Shown piece after piece: positions 12,466 to 25,200 of a stretch of 64,000 nt of DNA. The notes under the pieces were generated by a model. The model ran no database searches and was not told the DNA's origin. It saw only the letters and a list, made by a program, of their open reading frames with translations. Within the stretch, counting starts at the first letter, position 1. Each line of letters opens with the position of its first letter. Both the position numbers and the translations under genes were made by a program. The DNA is taken from positions 682,001 through 746,000 of the forward strand of contig NC_068971.1 in NCBI RefSeq assembly GCF_016808095.1, written 5' to 3'. The DNA is from Vigna angularis. Taxonomy: Eukaryota > Streptophyta > Magnoliopsida > Fabales > Fabaceae.

Positions 12466-14833
12466 TTAGTCCTTGTGAGGGGAATGGCGACTATATTTTC
12501 CCTGCGTTTGAGACCGTTCATCTCTTTCTTTTCTCTTCCGAGAATGTTTGTCTTTGTCTGTAGAACTCCGGTGTCGATGTTCTTTCTCAGATGAACTCCT
12601 GTTGTCTTTGTCTGTAGATCTCCGGTGAAGATGTTCTTTCTCGGATGAACTCCTCTCATGGTAACGACCACTTCTCTCTGATGAGCTCCTTCCACGGGAG
12701 TGTTCATCATCTCGGTGTCTTGATCTATTTCTGTAATGCCCTTCCTTAATGTCCACTGAACTTCTAAGGTTATCTTCCTTTCTGTTTCTGTCGTCGGATC
12801 CCCATCTACGTTTATGAGAGTCTTCTTCCCTGTCTGAAAGACTCCTTTCTCTTCTGGGAGGCGATGGAACCTTTACAAGCATGGACAAAAACAAAAACAA
12901 TTAAACAAGCAATTCTAGACAAATTCAAATGATTTTGTAATTTTAATATCTTGAAATATAAAGATCAAATCATTATAAATAAAACATCTTGTCCAAATGA
13001 GATATGCTCCAAATGGTAAAATAACACCACCTGAAAGCGTGACATGTATCTTCCTTCAGGCGGAGGGGGTATGCCAAGCTTCTTCAACTCCTCATATGGG
13101 ATTGGTTTCCTGGTCAAGTAATAGTCAGAAAATGAACATAGCCAATAAGTATAAGTACCAATAACCACATTTGTATCAGTGTATCGTATAAAACTGGATG
13201 AAACCATTGCTGGCAACATGGCAGTATCGGAATATTTTGAAAACGTGCCATAGAATATCATTGCTTTTAAATTAGTATGTAATGGAAATTAGACTGGCCA
13301 TTGACTTTTGGCCAATTACACCCACATCCTCTCTTGTTTCGAAAAATCACATTGACCTTCTGTTCAAAAGAAAAAAACTGTAATAATGAAAATATAAAAA
13401 CAACCTAGTCTCATCTCATGTCACAAAGTGCAATTGGGCCCTTTTAAACTTTTGCAGAGAATTAAGTCCCCCTTTGTACAGCCTTCCAATCAAGTGAGGA
13501 CACAGTGTAATTTAGACATATTTCTAGAAACCACAGTGTAATTTTACTCTGATAATCAACCAATTTTGATAATGGTTCAATATTCACTTTTCATTTAACA
13601 CAGATTATCACAAATCTTTCAAAACTAGGATATAACAATTCAGAAAAATACTTTTCAGATATGACTTGGGACGAGTGAATTGAAACTTACAAGGGTGCAC
13701 GAAATGGTTTTTCTCTTCCCCCAAAACGAAGTTGCCCTGATTCCTTCTTGCCACTGAGACCACCACCTGTAGAAGAGAACAAAAAGTATTCAGATGGATC
13801 CTGGTCCATTAGATAGAAATGCAACTTGAAGAATGAGTCACTTTAACTGACCTAACCTTCTAGGAATCCATCCAGGCATCAATTGTTGTCTGTTGTAATC
13901 AACTATGATTTCACAATCATCAACAATCAAATGATGAGCATCCTGCAAAACGAGAAAATTCAGTCATTTTCCATAGCATTGCTTTTATAAGCTAAAGATT
14001 AAATAGTTTTAATACCACACCATGTATGCCCGTCGCATCTCCCTTTCAGTTTCATATTCAACAAAAGCATAACCGCGAGAAGCTCCTGTCACTGCAACCA
14101 AAAATAAATAAAACCAATGTTAAAACTTAAATCCCAGAGCTTGACAATAATACGGCTTAAAGATAACTATATACATATCATTTAAGGGAATGAACTCATA
14201 AAGTTTCCAAATCAATGGCAGGAATTTAACACGAAAAATGTGGCTATACACAGAATGTGGCACAAATAACCCAACTGGAAATGTTATATCTTTTCGTAAA
14301 CGAACATTTAAAGAGACTCAATAGTATATTTTTCCAGTAGTTGAGGCAATAACCCAACAAGTCATTCTCAGATCTGTTGATAATTCTAACAAAAACAACT
14401 TCATGAATGAAATACATTGTTCTTAACCGTGTACAGTGCTACAACCACTATATTATATCTACATAAATAGAAAACAATTTGTGGTGGAAAAACAATCTGA
14501 AAAGAACAGTATCCAGATTCCTGAGAGACTTTAACATAGTTCTTAAAATGGCTGAAATACAATAAAACATAGTCAAATGCAGAGCATTATACAAGCAAGA
14601 AATCAAGAAAGACTCAATCACATCGACCTGCATGCTCAAAAGAAGCACGACTTATATGTTTTTCAAAAGCACACAATTTGAAGATGTAAAATAGCTACTC
14701 TTAGAGCAGGAAGAAGAAATAACTAACAGGAACTGACAATCAAAGAAGGGTTAAGAAGTAAGGTAGACCAAAGAATGATACCAATGTCCCTGACCAAGCG
14801 TAAATTCTTCACCTGGCCATATTTACTCATAAC
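12466..14833 (-). pseudogene. U11/U12-35K gene, 5'-truncated copy (exons 3-8 only)
   Basis: Exons on the minus strand: 14833-14782, 14091-14021, 13942-13852, 13766-13691, 13109-13031, 12870-12466. They correspond to exons 3-8 of the full copy at 40200-43306. The duplication edge at 15104 falls in intron 2, so exons 1-2 are missing. Lost are the start codon, the N-terminal domain and the RNP2 strand of the RNA-recognition motif; RNP1 (RGYAFVEY) and the Arg/Ser/Asp-rich tail remain. No frameshift or stop is visible in the remaining exons, consistent with recent origin. A transcript started in the foreign DNA to the right could use the Met in exon 3 (MSKYGQ), but the RRM would be incomplete. Most likely a new pseudogene. 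Confidence 0.85.
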
Positions 14834-15137
14834 CTGAAAGTTGAAAACACATTCCAAAAGCACTAGAATTAAGCTACCCGATAAGTTAATTGTGCTTTAA
14901 AAATGAGGCAGCAGAAGACAAAATGACAATATCCTCCATTATTTTGACATGATTGTAATAAACTCATGTCCTTCCTCACGAGCTTCAAGGAACATAATTG
15001 ATTTCCAAATTTAGAAGCTATATGTTCAATTCCTACTATTGTCGATTGTTTATGGGGTTAGTAAGGGTTAGAATAGAACCCTAAGCATATATTCATGATT
15101 TCTTTTTAGCAATTTAGTCTTCATATTAACTTACATT

Positions 15138-17450
15138 TGTCATACCCCTTAAAAACTCACTCAAAACCCCAAGTAGTGGGATCCATGTGTCAAGGAGTGA
15201 GTGAGCGTTTCAGTTAGTGGAAAACAAGTGGCTGCAGGAGAGAGGCCGTTCGGTTTGGGTGACGACAATACTTAATGTCAAATTTTAAATGTCGTGTCAC
15301 TTCTCTTCATGCCTTTCTTCTTCCCCAAACTGGTGAAACCATTTTCTCCATCTTCTCTCTAAAATCTCCACCTTCTCTCTAAGAAAATCACACATTTTCT
15401 TCTTCCGATCACCTCTCAGGCACCATTTGAACACTCCCGGCGTCAAGAGCTTTCGTTTAAACCGATCGGTTTATGATTCTGAGCCGGTGAGTTTCTTTCT
15501 CTTTAGCACGTTCGTTTAGTCTCGCATGCAACCCTCTATTTCTGGTCGCCTGAGTGAATCGTATAATTCTGAGTGTTTCTGGTTTTTCTGTTTGATTCAG
15601 TACTCCTAAAACGTGATTTTCGAACGTTAAGTCTTTGGTAGTGGGGAGCTCTATTCTGACTCGTTGAACGTTCGGTTACGTATAAAGGTAAGGGAAACTT
15701 ATATAATTTGATTAAATTCTGGTTTTGAATGTTGGTATGTTTGCATGATACGTTGTTTGATTATTTGATGAGTATGAAAGATGCGTGTACTGCTTGTTTG
15801 GATGTGTGGATGGATGAATGATATACGTTGTGAACTGAGTTGAGATAAGACTTGATATTCAAACTGTAGTACTCTGAGTAAAGGTGGTAGTATGGTCGAG
15901 CGTCGTTAGCGAGTATTCAGTTATTCTTGGGAGTGCATGGTCTTACCTGATTTCTCATGCTTTAGGGATAATGTCTAAGAGTCTTTCTGTAATACTATAT
16001 AGGATTAGATAAACTGTGACCGAGAGTTCATATTCATCGTTCAGTTTTCCTTTGAGCGTCCGTCTATATTAAGTTCTTCTTCTACAAGGAATTTTGTTAA
16101 TGAAGACCGTGTTATAATATTATATATGTATAAATAAGTGTGGTGCAGTCGTATATATATCTATTCATTCATTTTATGAAAGTTTATTAGTGCTCGATCT
16201 TGGACTAAGCGTTCGATCTCAGTAGCGCTCGTTTCTGATAAGTATTTGGTCTTGGACCAGCGCTCGTTTGATAGTGTTAGGTTTCTACAGGGCTCGGTCT
16301 TAAACCAAGCGCTGATCTCGTTTTTAGTAATCAATTATTATTACCGTTTTAGAATAAAGGTCTTCACCCAAAAATCGATAGCGTTCGTTTCTCATAGTTT
16401 CTTATCAGTATTAGTATTGTGTGTCAAACAGTGTTAATCTTTAAAAGGTGTTTGGTCTAGAGTCTTAGTACTCGGCCTAGGCTTCGTGGCGTCCGTTTTG
16501 AACTCTTAGTGGTCTGTTTATTGAAGTGAATAAGTAACGCTCAGTCATGTTAGTTTTAAGAAGTGTTATTCCAGTCGAACTTATGAGATGATGAGAGAGT
16601 GTGATCGTATTTCAGTCGAATGTATTAATGATGAATTGTAAGAGAGTTTGAAATGTGATGTGAATGAAATAATTTGATTATGAACGAGTATTCCAGGGAG
16701 GAATATCACAGAAAGTGGTTATTGATTGGTAAAGTATGAATGTAGGCAAAGCTTAGCAGACGTTCATCCTGATATTCCATGATTACTCGTTCTCATGTAG
16801 AGAGGAGTAGGTCATGTGTGGGAATGGCAGGAGGTCCTAGTTCATAAGGTTAACTTGGACGGAACGGATCAACCTCGGGTGGGAGCTGTTGAGGGCATCT
16901 CAGTTACTACATCACCCGAGTGCACGAACGTCGTAGCTACACAAGATTCATACAGTCCGGACAGTCAGAGTCAAGTGGTCGTTAATTGCATGCCTTGATG
17001 TATGAATGTTGATTTGAGTGTTATTGGTTTAAGTATGATTGTTATATGTTGTTATTGAATAAATTAAATTACATAAGCTTACCCTGTTTACCATTTTTGT
17101 TTGTGTTGTGTGTCCTGTCGTTGTCCTGTTGCAATGATCATCCGTGTGGATGTGAGCAGAAGGAGAAGAGCTGCTGGAAGAAGTACTGAAAGATGCATCA
17201 GAAGTGAAGGTCGAACCTTAGGAACGTTCGGTCTGTTGTTATCTTTAATTTTTGAAAGACCGTGCAGTAATAGTGTATTTTGTACACCGTTCGGTCTAGT
17301 GGTAGCTAGCGTACGGTTTTAAATTTTCTGCTGTTATGTAAGGTCGTTCGGCCATAATCATATCTCGCTGAGTGTTGAACTGGTCTATAGTATTGTTAAT
17401 ATGTTATTATTCTCTTATATGATTTTACACTATATTGTTGGGACGTTACA
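15138..17450. mobile_element. Solo LTR of an LTR retrotransposon (about 2.3 kb)
   Basis: Begins TGTCATACCCC and ends GGGACGTTACA, the TG...CA ends of an LTR with imperfect short terminal inverted repeats. It is flanked by ACATT (15133-15137) and ACATC (17451-17455), a 5-bp target-site duplication with one change. The paralogous repeat at 22276-22436 shows the empty site (CTTACATCCAAC), supporting exact ends. No gag-pol coding is present. The body is richer in GC and CpG than its surroundings and repeatedly carries GTTCGGT/GCGCTCG words. A TATAAAGG at about 15680 may be the LTR promoter if it reads plus. Ends of this type are typical of Ty3/gypsy elements, but the lineage is not certain. Small reading frames inside are not convincing. 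Confidence 0.8.
16185..16330. repeat. Degenerate short tandem repeat inside the solo LTR
   Basis: Imperfect repeats of a word like GCGCTCGNTCTTGGACCAA, seen four or five times (GCTCGATCTTGGACTAAGCG, GCGCTCGTTTCTG, TTGGTCTTGGACCAGCGCTCG, GGCTCGGTCTTAAACCAAGCG). Such subrepeats are common in long gypsy LTRs. Confidence 0.5.
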
Positions 17451-17455
17451 ACATC

Positions 17456-19196
<1,741 letters not shown>

Positions 19197-19391
19197 AGTG
19201 ATAAAAAACGAAAAAAATATTTCAACACAAATTTTTTTATAACATTAGTGTCATTTCTTTATTAATTTACTGATTATTATATTAGCACACGTGTTATGTC
19301 TTTATTAATTCACTGATTATTATGCTGCCATATTTTTAATTTAAGGAAATAAATGAGATGTATATAGTGTTAAAATATTATAAGGAAAAAA

Positions 19392-20182
19392 TTTAATTGT
19401 TTAATTGATGTCTAAATTAAGAAGTTAGTGTCAAGTTTCTCTTTTTATTCTTTACGTTTCTCTGCACGACACATACCCATCTCTTTCTTTCTTTTCGAGT
19501 CAGAGAGAAAAAATAATGCATCACCAACCAACTAAGTGCATCTTTCTTGTTTTAATTCTGAAGCGAATTTGGACTTTGACTGCGAAAGCAGATTTTACTG
19601 GCTCACTGCATGCACACGATCCATGTACATGTTGTTCTCGAATTCAGAAGGGAAAAACATCTGTTAATTCAAAAATCATAATTTAAGCAATTAAACCTAA
19701 TTTTTTATTAAATAAAATAACTATTATGTGACATAATACATAATTATATAATCTGATTAACCAAAATAATTGTTGAACTTCTCAATCTAAACATAACTAC
19801 ATATAAACGGAAAGAAGATAGTGGAAAAGGAACTACTAAGAGCGTGAGGCGACGAGGTGATGAAGCAGATCGTGAACGTCGTTCATGTATGCCACTTCAT
19901 GGGCGTCATGCATCGAAACCTCAAACCAGAAAACTTTTTGTTGGCCACCAACATAGACGACGCTGCTGGCAAAGAAGCATAAGAGAGAGAAAGAGATGGG
20001 TATGGGTCGTGCAAAGAAGCATAGGAGCATAGGATAAAGAAAAAAAATATGCAGACTTCTTTGTTAAAATTAACGAAATGGACTTAATTAGTGTAATTAT
20101 AAAAAGTGAAGACAAAATTAAAACCTTTTTAAAAAGAGGACGAACTTGACACTAACTCTTAGACTAATTAAGCAATTAAACC
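19392..20182. mobile_element. Foldback (MULE-like) element carrying a kinase gene fragment
   Basis: Two long inverted arms. The left arm (19392-19494) starts TTTAATTGTTTAATTGATG and includes AAGTTAGTGTCAAGTT and GCACGACACATACCCATCTC. The right arm (19984-20182), reversed, reads GGTTTAATTGCTTAATTAG, then GAGTTAGTGTCAAGTT and GCACGACCCATACCCATCTC. The right arm holds about 100 bp absent from the left. Between them lies a CDPK gene fragment (19860-19982). Capture of a host gene piece between long terminal inverted repeats is the Pack-MULE pattern. A 9-bp target-site duplication is not clear (the A-rich flanks match weakly), so the superfamily is inferred. Confidence 0.6.
19860..19982 (+). pseudogene. 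Calcium-dependent protein kinase fragment (catalytic loop)
   Basis: A 40-residue open stretch reads [20 protein letters not shown] followed by [20 protein letters not shown] and stop. This is subdomain VIb of a plant CDPK, where the family consensus is [14 protein letters not shown]. The catalytic Asp is Asn here (HRNLKPEN), and the kinase lobes, DFG motif and EF hands are absent. An in-frame stop lies about 20 bp upstream. It sits between inverted arms of a foldback element, so it is most likely a captured and decayed gene fragment. A non-coding role is possible but not shown. Confidence 0.75.
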
Positions 20183-20896
20183 AAAAAAAAGCTATGTTAA
20201 CGTATCATTTGCAAATAAAAAAAGTAACATATTATATATATAAATCAAAAGAAAGTTACTCTTTATCTTTAGATTATAAGAATTTGGATAAGAAATGAAT
20301 TTTCGGAATAACTTAATCTGGGTTCCAAAATCACTATGCAGGTATTAATGATACTCGTTTGTTTGATTTTGTCTTCAATTAGTGTTGACACATGGCTTGT
20401 GACTGTGATCTCCATTGTTGAATGATTGCATGAAACGGATAATCTGCAATGTTAATTGGTGGCATTCTGTAATTTTCATCAATCAGTTTTGACTTGTGTG
20501 TGGCTTCTGTTAGTATAATGTTCCTTTTATCTTTTTAAAGTCATTATTTAATATATATATTCTCCACTATACCAATCAAATAACCAACATGCAGATGAAT
20601 TTTTTATTAAAGGATCAGGTATATTTGATTCCACTGGATGAAGATAAAAAAGAAATCATGCAAAATGAAGGTATATTTCCCTTTTTATAACATTCTATTA
20701 TATTAGAAGTAAAAATAAGCACTATGTATCTCCATCTTAGTGGAATTTAGTTGAGTTGTCATTATAAACTATGAAGGTTCTTGAGAAATTATAAAGTCCA
20801 TTATTCTCTATCTAAAAAGTAATCATATCTTAAATTTGGCGAATCAAAGCACAGCAAAGAGAGTAAGATGCATTTTCATCTTCTCTCTTTATCAGT
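20183..20896. other. AT-rich spacer, probable promoter side of hairpin H4
   Basis: No gene is seen. The right end leads into a TATA box and hairpin H4. Confidence 0.4.
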
Positions 20897-20905
20897 CTAT
20901 AAATA
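20897..20905 (+). promoter_or_regulatory. TATA box upstream of hairpin H4
   Basis: TCTATAAATATGG lies about 110 bp upstream of hairpin H4. The same TCTATAAATA string precedes hairpin H3, suggesting related miRNA promoters. Confidence 0.5.
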
Positions 20906-21012
20906 TGGATGCATTCATCGTGATTAAGGTATAAGGTGTGTGCTTGACTGAGAAATAAATTAACAAATTTCTTAGGTCTATGCATGGAGCTTTGAATAAT
21001 ACAGAATGAGTT

Positions 21013-21099
21013 TTGGTGACCCCAAAGGCTTCCATTACTGCATGTTGCTGTCGGTTTAAAATCCTGCAACAAGTGGTAATGGAGGCTTGGGGATCATTA
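21013..21099 (+). ncRNA. miRNA-like hairpin H4
   Basis: The 5' arm (GGTGACCCCAAAGGCTTCCA... to about 21050) pairs with the 3' arm (CAACAAGTGGTAATGGAGGC... to 21099) over roughly 33 positions with a few mismatches and a short bulge. The core CCCCAAAGGCTTCC starts at about 21019 and is shared with H1-H3. It has a long stem and a small loop, as in plant pre-miRNAs. It lies in segment B, outside the visible duplicated copy. The transcript could extend into 21100-21600, where no convincing protein is found. Confidence 0.6.
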
Positions 21100-22275
21100 A
21101 AGACATCTGCTTATGTTTCATTATGTTCTTAAACATCCACAATAATAGATTTTTATAATGTTGTGTTGCGGTAATACTGTTGTTATTCTACAGAGTGCAG
21201 TTTCTAGGTCTTAAAAGTACTGGTGATTGTGTTTGAGTGTTGCTTTTGTACTTGGAAAAGAAGACAAACTTTCAGCATTCCAAAATCTGAAGCTTTTATA
21301 CATGGAGCTTTTCTCGCACTTTTTGCTTGAGGGAGAAGAAACAAGACCACACTTTTTGTTTTCTTGCAGGTTTTCGGTTCTAATGTGAAGAAAAGAACAC
21401 TATTATTCTTGGCTTTGGATTCAAAAAAAGTTGTTAAAAAAACATTTTTCTTCTGTGAATCACTTATGTTTGACTTGTTTCCTTTCTTTTGATTGTACAC
21501 TGTTTTCAATTGCACAAGTTGTATTGAGAATAAGGTCAAGGGTTACTGTGAAGAGCTTTAACTCAGTGGGTATTTGCTGCAACTTGCTTGTTGTCACTAG
21601 AATATATATATAAAAAACACTATATTAATTTATACTGATTCATAATTTATTTGATACTGTATTGATATATTCTAAACTCAATAAAAACAATAATTATATT
21701 ATCTGAAAATATTGTCAAAAATATATATGTTAAAATATCTTTATTTAAATGTAGGTTTTGTATATTGACATACTATATCATTCTTTTTTTACACCAATAT
21801 ATCACGATAGGCTATGATATACTGCAAAAAGGTGTTGTAATATATATAGAATCTGTAATATAGCTTGAACACATTGTCAACTATATTTATTTGCATAAAA
21901 TTAGTTAATCATAAAAAGGAACTATTTCTAACTTCACAATAAATAATTACTATGTTTTATTCAACTGTAAATTAGCATGTGTGAACATGTTATTTACAAT
22001 AGTTTGATTCCATATTTTCTGTTTGATATTTCGGTATTATTTTTTGCTGTACATCATATATAGATAGACTGATTGATATATTAAATATTTTTAATATATT
22101 TTAAAATATTAAAATCAGTATCTGTATTTTTAAAATACAATAAAAAAAATGATACAGGAAAGTTTAACAGAAAATTCAAATTATAAAAATATTAGTTATT
22201 TGACTGCTTTTACGTGTACGTTATTAACAACGGTTCCGACTTTTTAATTATTTGATATGGTCCTCATATTTTTAT
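21100..22275. other. AT-rich spacer after hairpin H4
   Basis: Reading frames near 21204-21539 (minus) are Lys/Ser/Phe-rich and match no family I know; they may be chance frames in a pri-miRNA region. Nothing else is supported. Confidence 0.4.
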
Positions 22276-25200
22276 TTTTTTACCAATTTATTCTTCATAT
22301 TAACTTACATCCAACATTTAGGAAAAGAGTACCTTACCTTCTTCTACGAATATTTCTCTTACTTTTTAAACCAATTAGTATTAAATAAAATATAATGCAA
22401 TTATTTAGAATTCATTATCGATTGCAGAAAGCATTAAAACCACCACATGACCCAATATCCATCACAATCATGAGGTCTCTGGTTAAGTAGTGGTTTAAAA
22501 ATTATAATTCTTTTATTAAATGGATAAAAGATTTTAAAATAAAATTTGTTAAAAATAATGTTAATTACACTTTTTTTACCTTTTATTTATAGCTCAAAAA
22601 TATTAATTATGATTATGATCCGGTTCCAATTCAAATGCAAAATCAGAGTTGAATTATACTCTTTCTATTCTTATATAGTAATTCTTTAATGTTATTTCAC
22701 TTATATTAAGAAAAATAATTAATCTGTATATTTTTTAGTGTAATTTAAATAAATTATCTATTATATTCTTTTTAGATTTTTTTTCTCCAAACAAATTTCA
22801 AAAATTTCAATGCGTGATAAAAATGAGAATTAAAGTATATAAATTTTAATTGCATGAATTGAAAGATGGACTTATTGATTTGTTATATAAATAAGAAAAG
22901 GACAACATCATAAGTTTCTCGATCACAGACGAAGATACACGATGAATTCGAGTTTTATTTTATTATAATATAATCACTAATATAGATAATACAGGAAAAC
23001 TTTCTATAATAAAATGAATTTTATAGTTCTAATAAAATATTGTAATATATTACTGAAACTTGAAAATTTTATTAACTTCATACTTATATCAAGCTTACTT
23101 CCCAAATAATTTAGAATTATTTTTTATATATATTTTTAGACCATGCCTATTAAACATAAAAAGTCGAGTGTTACCAAAATTTAACTATTTGATAAGAAAG
23201 ATAAAAATCAGAAGAAGAAAAATACACTTACACAAAATACCATTTTGATCTTAACTATTCATATAAATTATCTTATAAAAAGAAAACTATATATTGGTAA
23301 ACTTTTATAAGAAAACTATTCATACAAATTCATTCAAGTGAAGAAGACCTAAAAATTTTCATGGATCCTATGGAAAAGAAGAAGTTATTGCAACTAAATG
23401 TAATAATGGCCATTGTAGAGTTTTTTGTATCTCTGATCAAATTTTATGTGTATCTGATGCTTTAAAAATAAGATTTAATTCGGTGTCATTGCCACTAATC
23501 TTTAATATTAAGTTTTTTTTTTTAGAAAATTGTGAGACAAATTTGAAAATGAAAATTATGATAGTCAAGAATTATTTTGAAAAGATACCATCTTAGAGAA
23601 ACTGCGTAGAACTTAAAGCCAGTTCTTCGTCCAAACACAAAATTCATAATCTCTGATAAACGTAAAACGTGAAGTTGTTTCTTTGAAATCTTAATTCGAG
23701 TTTTTCAACGTTTTTAACTCCAAAAGAAGAAAAATTCTAAAGTTCTAAATCTACCTCAAAATCTTGTTTGCTAAAAGCTAGGAGAATTAATATAGAATTT
23801 GATAATTTAGAAATAGTATTTTTTCTAATTTTGATTAACATTAGCCTAGAATGTATAACTGTTTGGAGAGGATTTAACTCGATGTTTGTTAAGAACCAAA
23901 TAAACTCAATGAATTTTTGTAGAAGGAGTAGCAAACAACTTATTTTTCAATCTAAATTAGAATATTGTAATTCACAATTCCAGAATAAACACGAAATGAC
24001 ATGCAAATCATTTATATTGTAAATCAATTTTATAAATATGTTTAATTCATTGTATTGTTATCTCATGTGAATGTACTCAATTAAGAGTGCATGCATTTCT
24101 TTTTAGTAATTGTTATCTCATGTGAATTTACAAATATGATAATTTCCTTTTCAATATTTTCTTCGATTATTTCATTCTCTTTTATTTATTTAACTCAACT
24201 CTCCTTCAATCATTCTCAATTTTAATATCTTCAACAATAACATTATTATTTGCTTATTTTTTTCTGTCTACAAACACGTCGCCTGTACAATACTCGAAAG
24301 GAATAGCATTTTCTTACCCATTACTCCAAAAGAATTACTCTGATTTTGCAAATGTTCAATTCTTTTTAACCCTATTCATTCAAAAATTCCATCTAAGTAA
24401 TCTAAAATTCCATCAAATAAAAAAATACCACTACATGCATGTACCTAATATTTCATATTATCATTTATGTTGATGTGAACTTATTATATATATTCCATGG
24501 TGTGTTGTTGAGCAATAAAAAAATCTATACATATTTTGAAATATTTCATTTATTTTTCCATATTCCCTTCTTATTCTGTTAATGGATTATGCACATGGTG
24601 AAAACGATTACAGCTTTAATTCATGGAGGTACTAGTACGGAAAAATTATGCACTTTAGAGGATTTGACAATAAAACATTTAAAAATGGCAACAAGGTTAG
24701 TGCTCGATTATAACAATAAAAACATAAATTTATTGTCATTATATATATCAAGACCTATATCTTATTTTCATATATATATATATATATATATATCAAATGG
24801 TAATCTTTTAAAATAGAATGAATGATTCTCGTGTGAAAATGTTGATTTCAAGAATCAGTTTAAAGATTAATTATTGGAACATTTACTATTTTATGGTTTT
24901 TTTCACTCTTAAAAGGACGGATGACAAATTGCAATTAATGTTAATGGAAAATGGAATCTATAAATTATCAGGCAACTATTATTTTCTAACTGTGTGCTGG
25001 TGCCATTTAGGTTTTGGGTTGATTCAAATTCATTTGGAATCAAATCTTGGCTAACTTTTTCTTCTTCTTGTTTTAAGTATAATTAATATTTTTTCTATTA
25101 AACAATATAAGTGGTTTTCCATACAAAAAGAGTAGATAAATTGTAGATTCGTATCATAATAAGTATAGCTAAGTTTGGATTTAATATTAGAAATGATAAA

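Larger units (their letters stand above)
1..15104. repeat. Direct large duplication, copy 1 (segment A)
   Basis: This stretch reappears in direct orientation at 27739-42838. The offset is 27738 bp before the (AT)n tract at 4101 and 27734 bp after it, so the visible length difference is 4 bp in that tract. All stretches I compared, including microsatellites in introns, look identical. The right boundary is sharp: both copies read GATTTCTT and then diverge at 15105 and 42839. The left boundary is not visible because copy 1 runs off the window. It carries three hairpins, a full M50B-like gene and a U11/U12-35K copy lacking exons 1-2. Confidence 0.95.

Noticed and set aside
12348..12710. A 120-codon minus-strand frame overlapping the last U11/U12-35K exon
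   Set aside because: It is in a different frame from the RS-like tail; the true frame ends at HSPHKD with splice support upstream.
12965..13261. A 98-codon minus-strand frame around exon 7 of the truncated U11/U12-35K copy
   Set aside because: Only [12 protein letters not shown] to SRFQ is exon; the rest is flanking intron.
16816..17322. Two short reading frames inside the solo LTR
   Set aside because: They match no retrotransposon protein, and LTRs do not normally code; they are probably chance frames.
21204..21539. A 111-codon minus-strand frame after hairpin H4
   Set aside because: Low-complexity composition, no domain, and the opposite strand to the hairpin transcript.
24589..25054. 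Two frames in repeat B2 as a possible small gene
   Set aside because: The paralogous B1 sequence does not keep the same frame and length, and no family is recognised.
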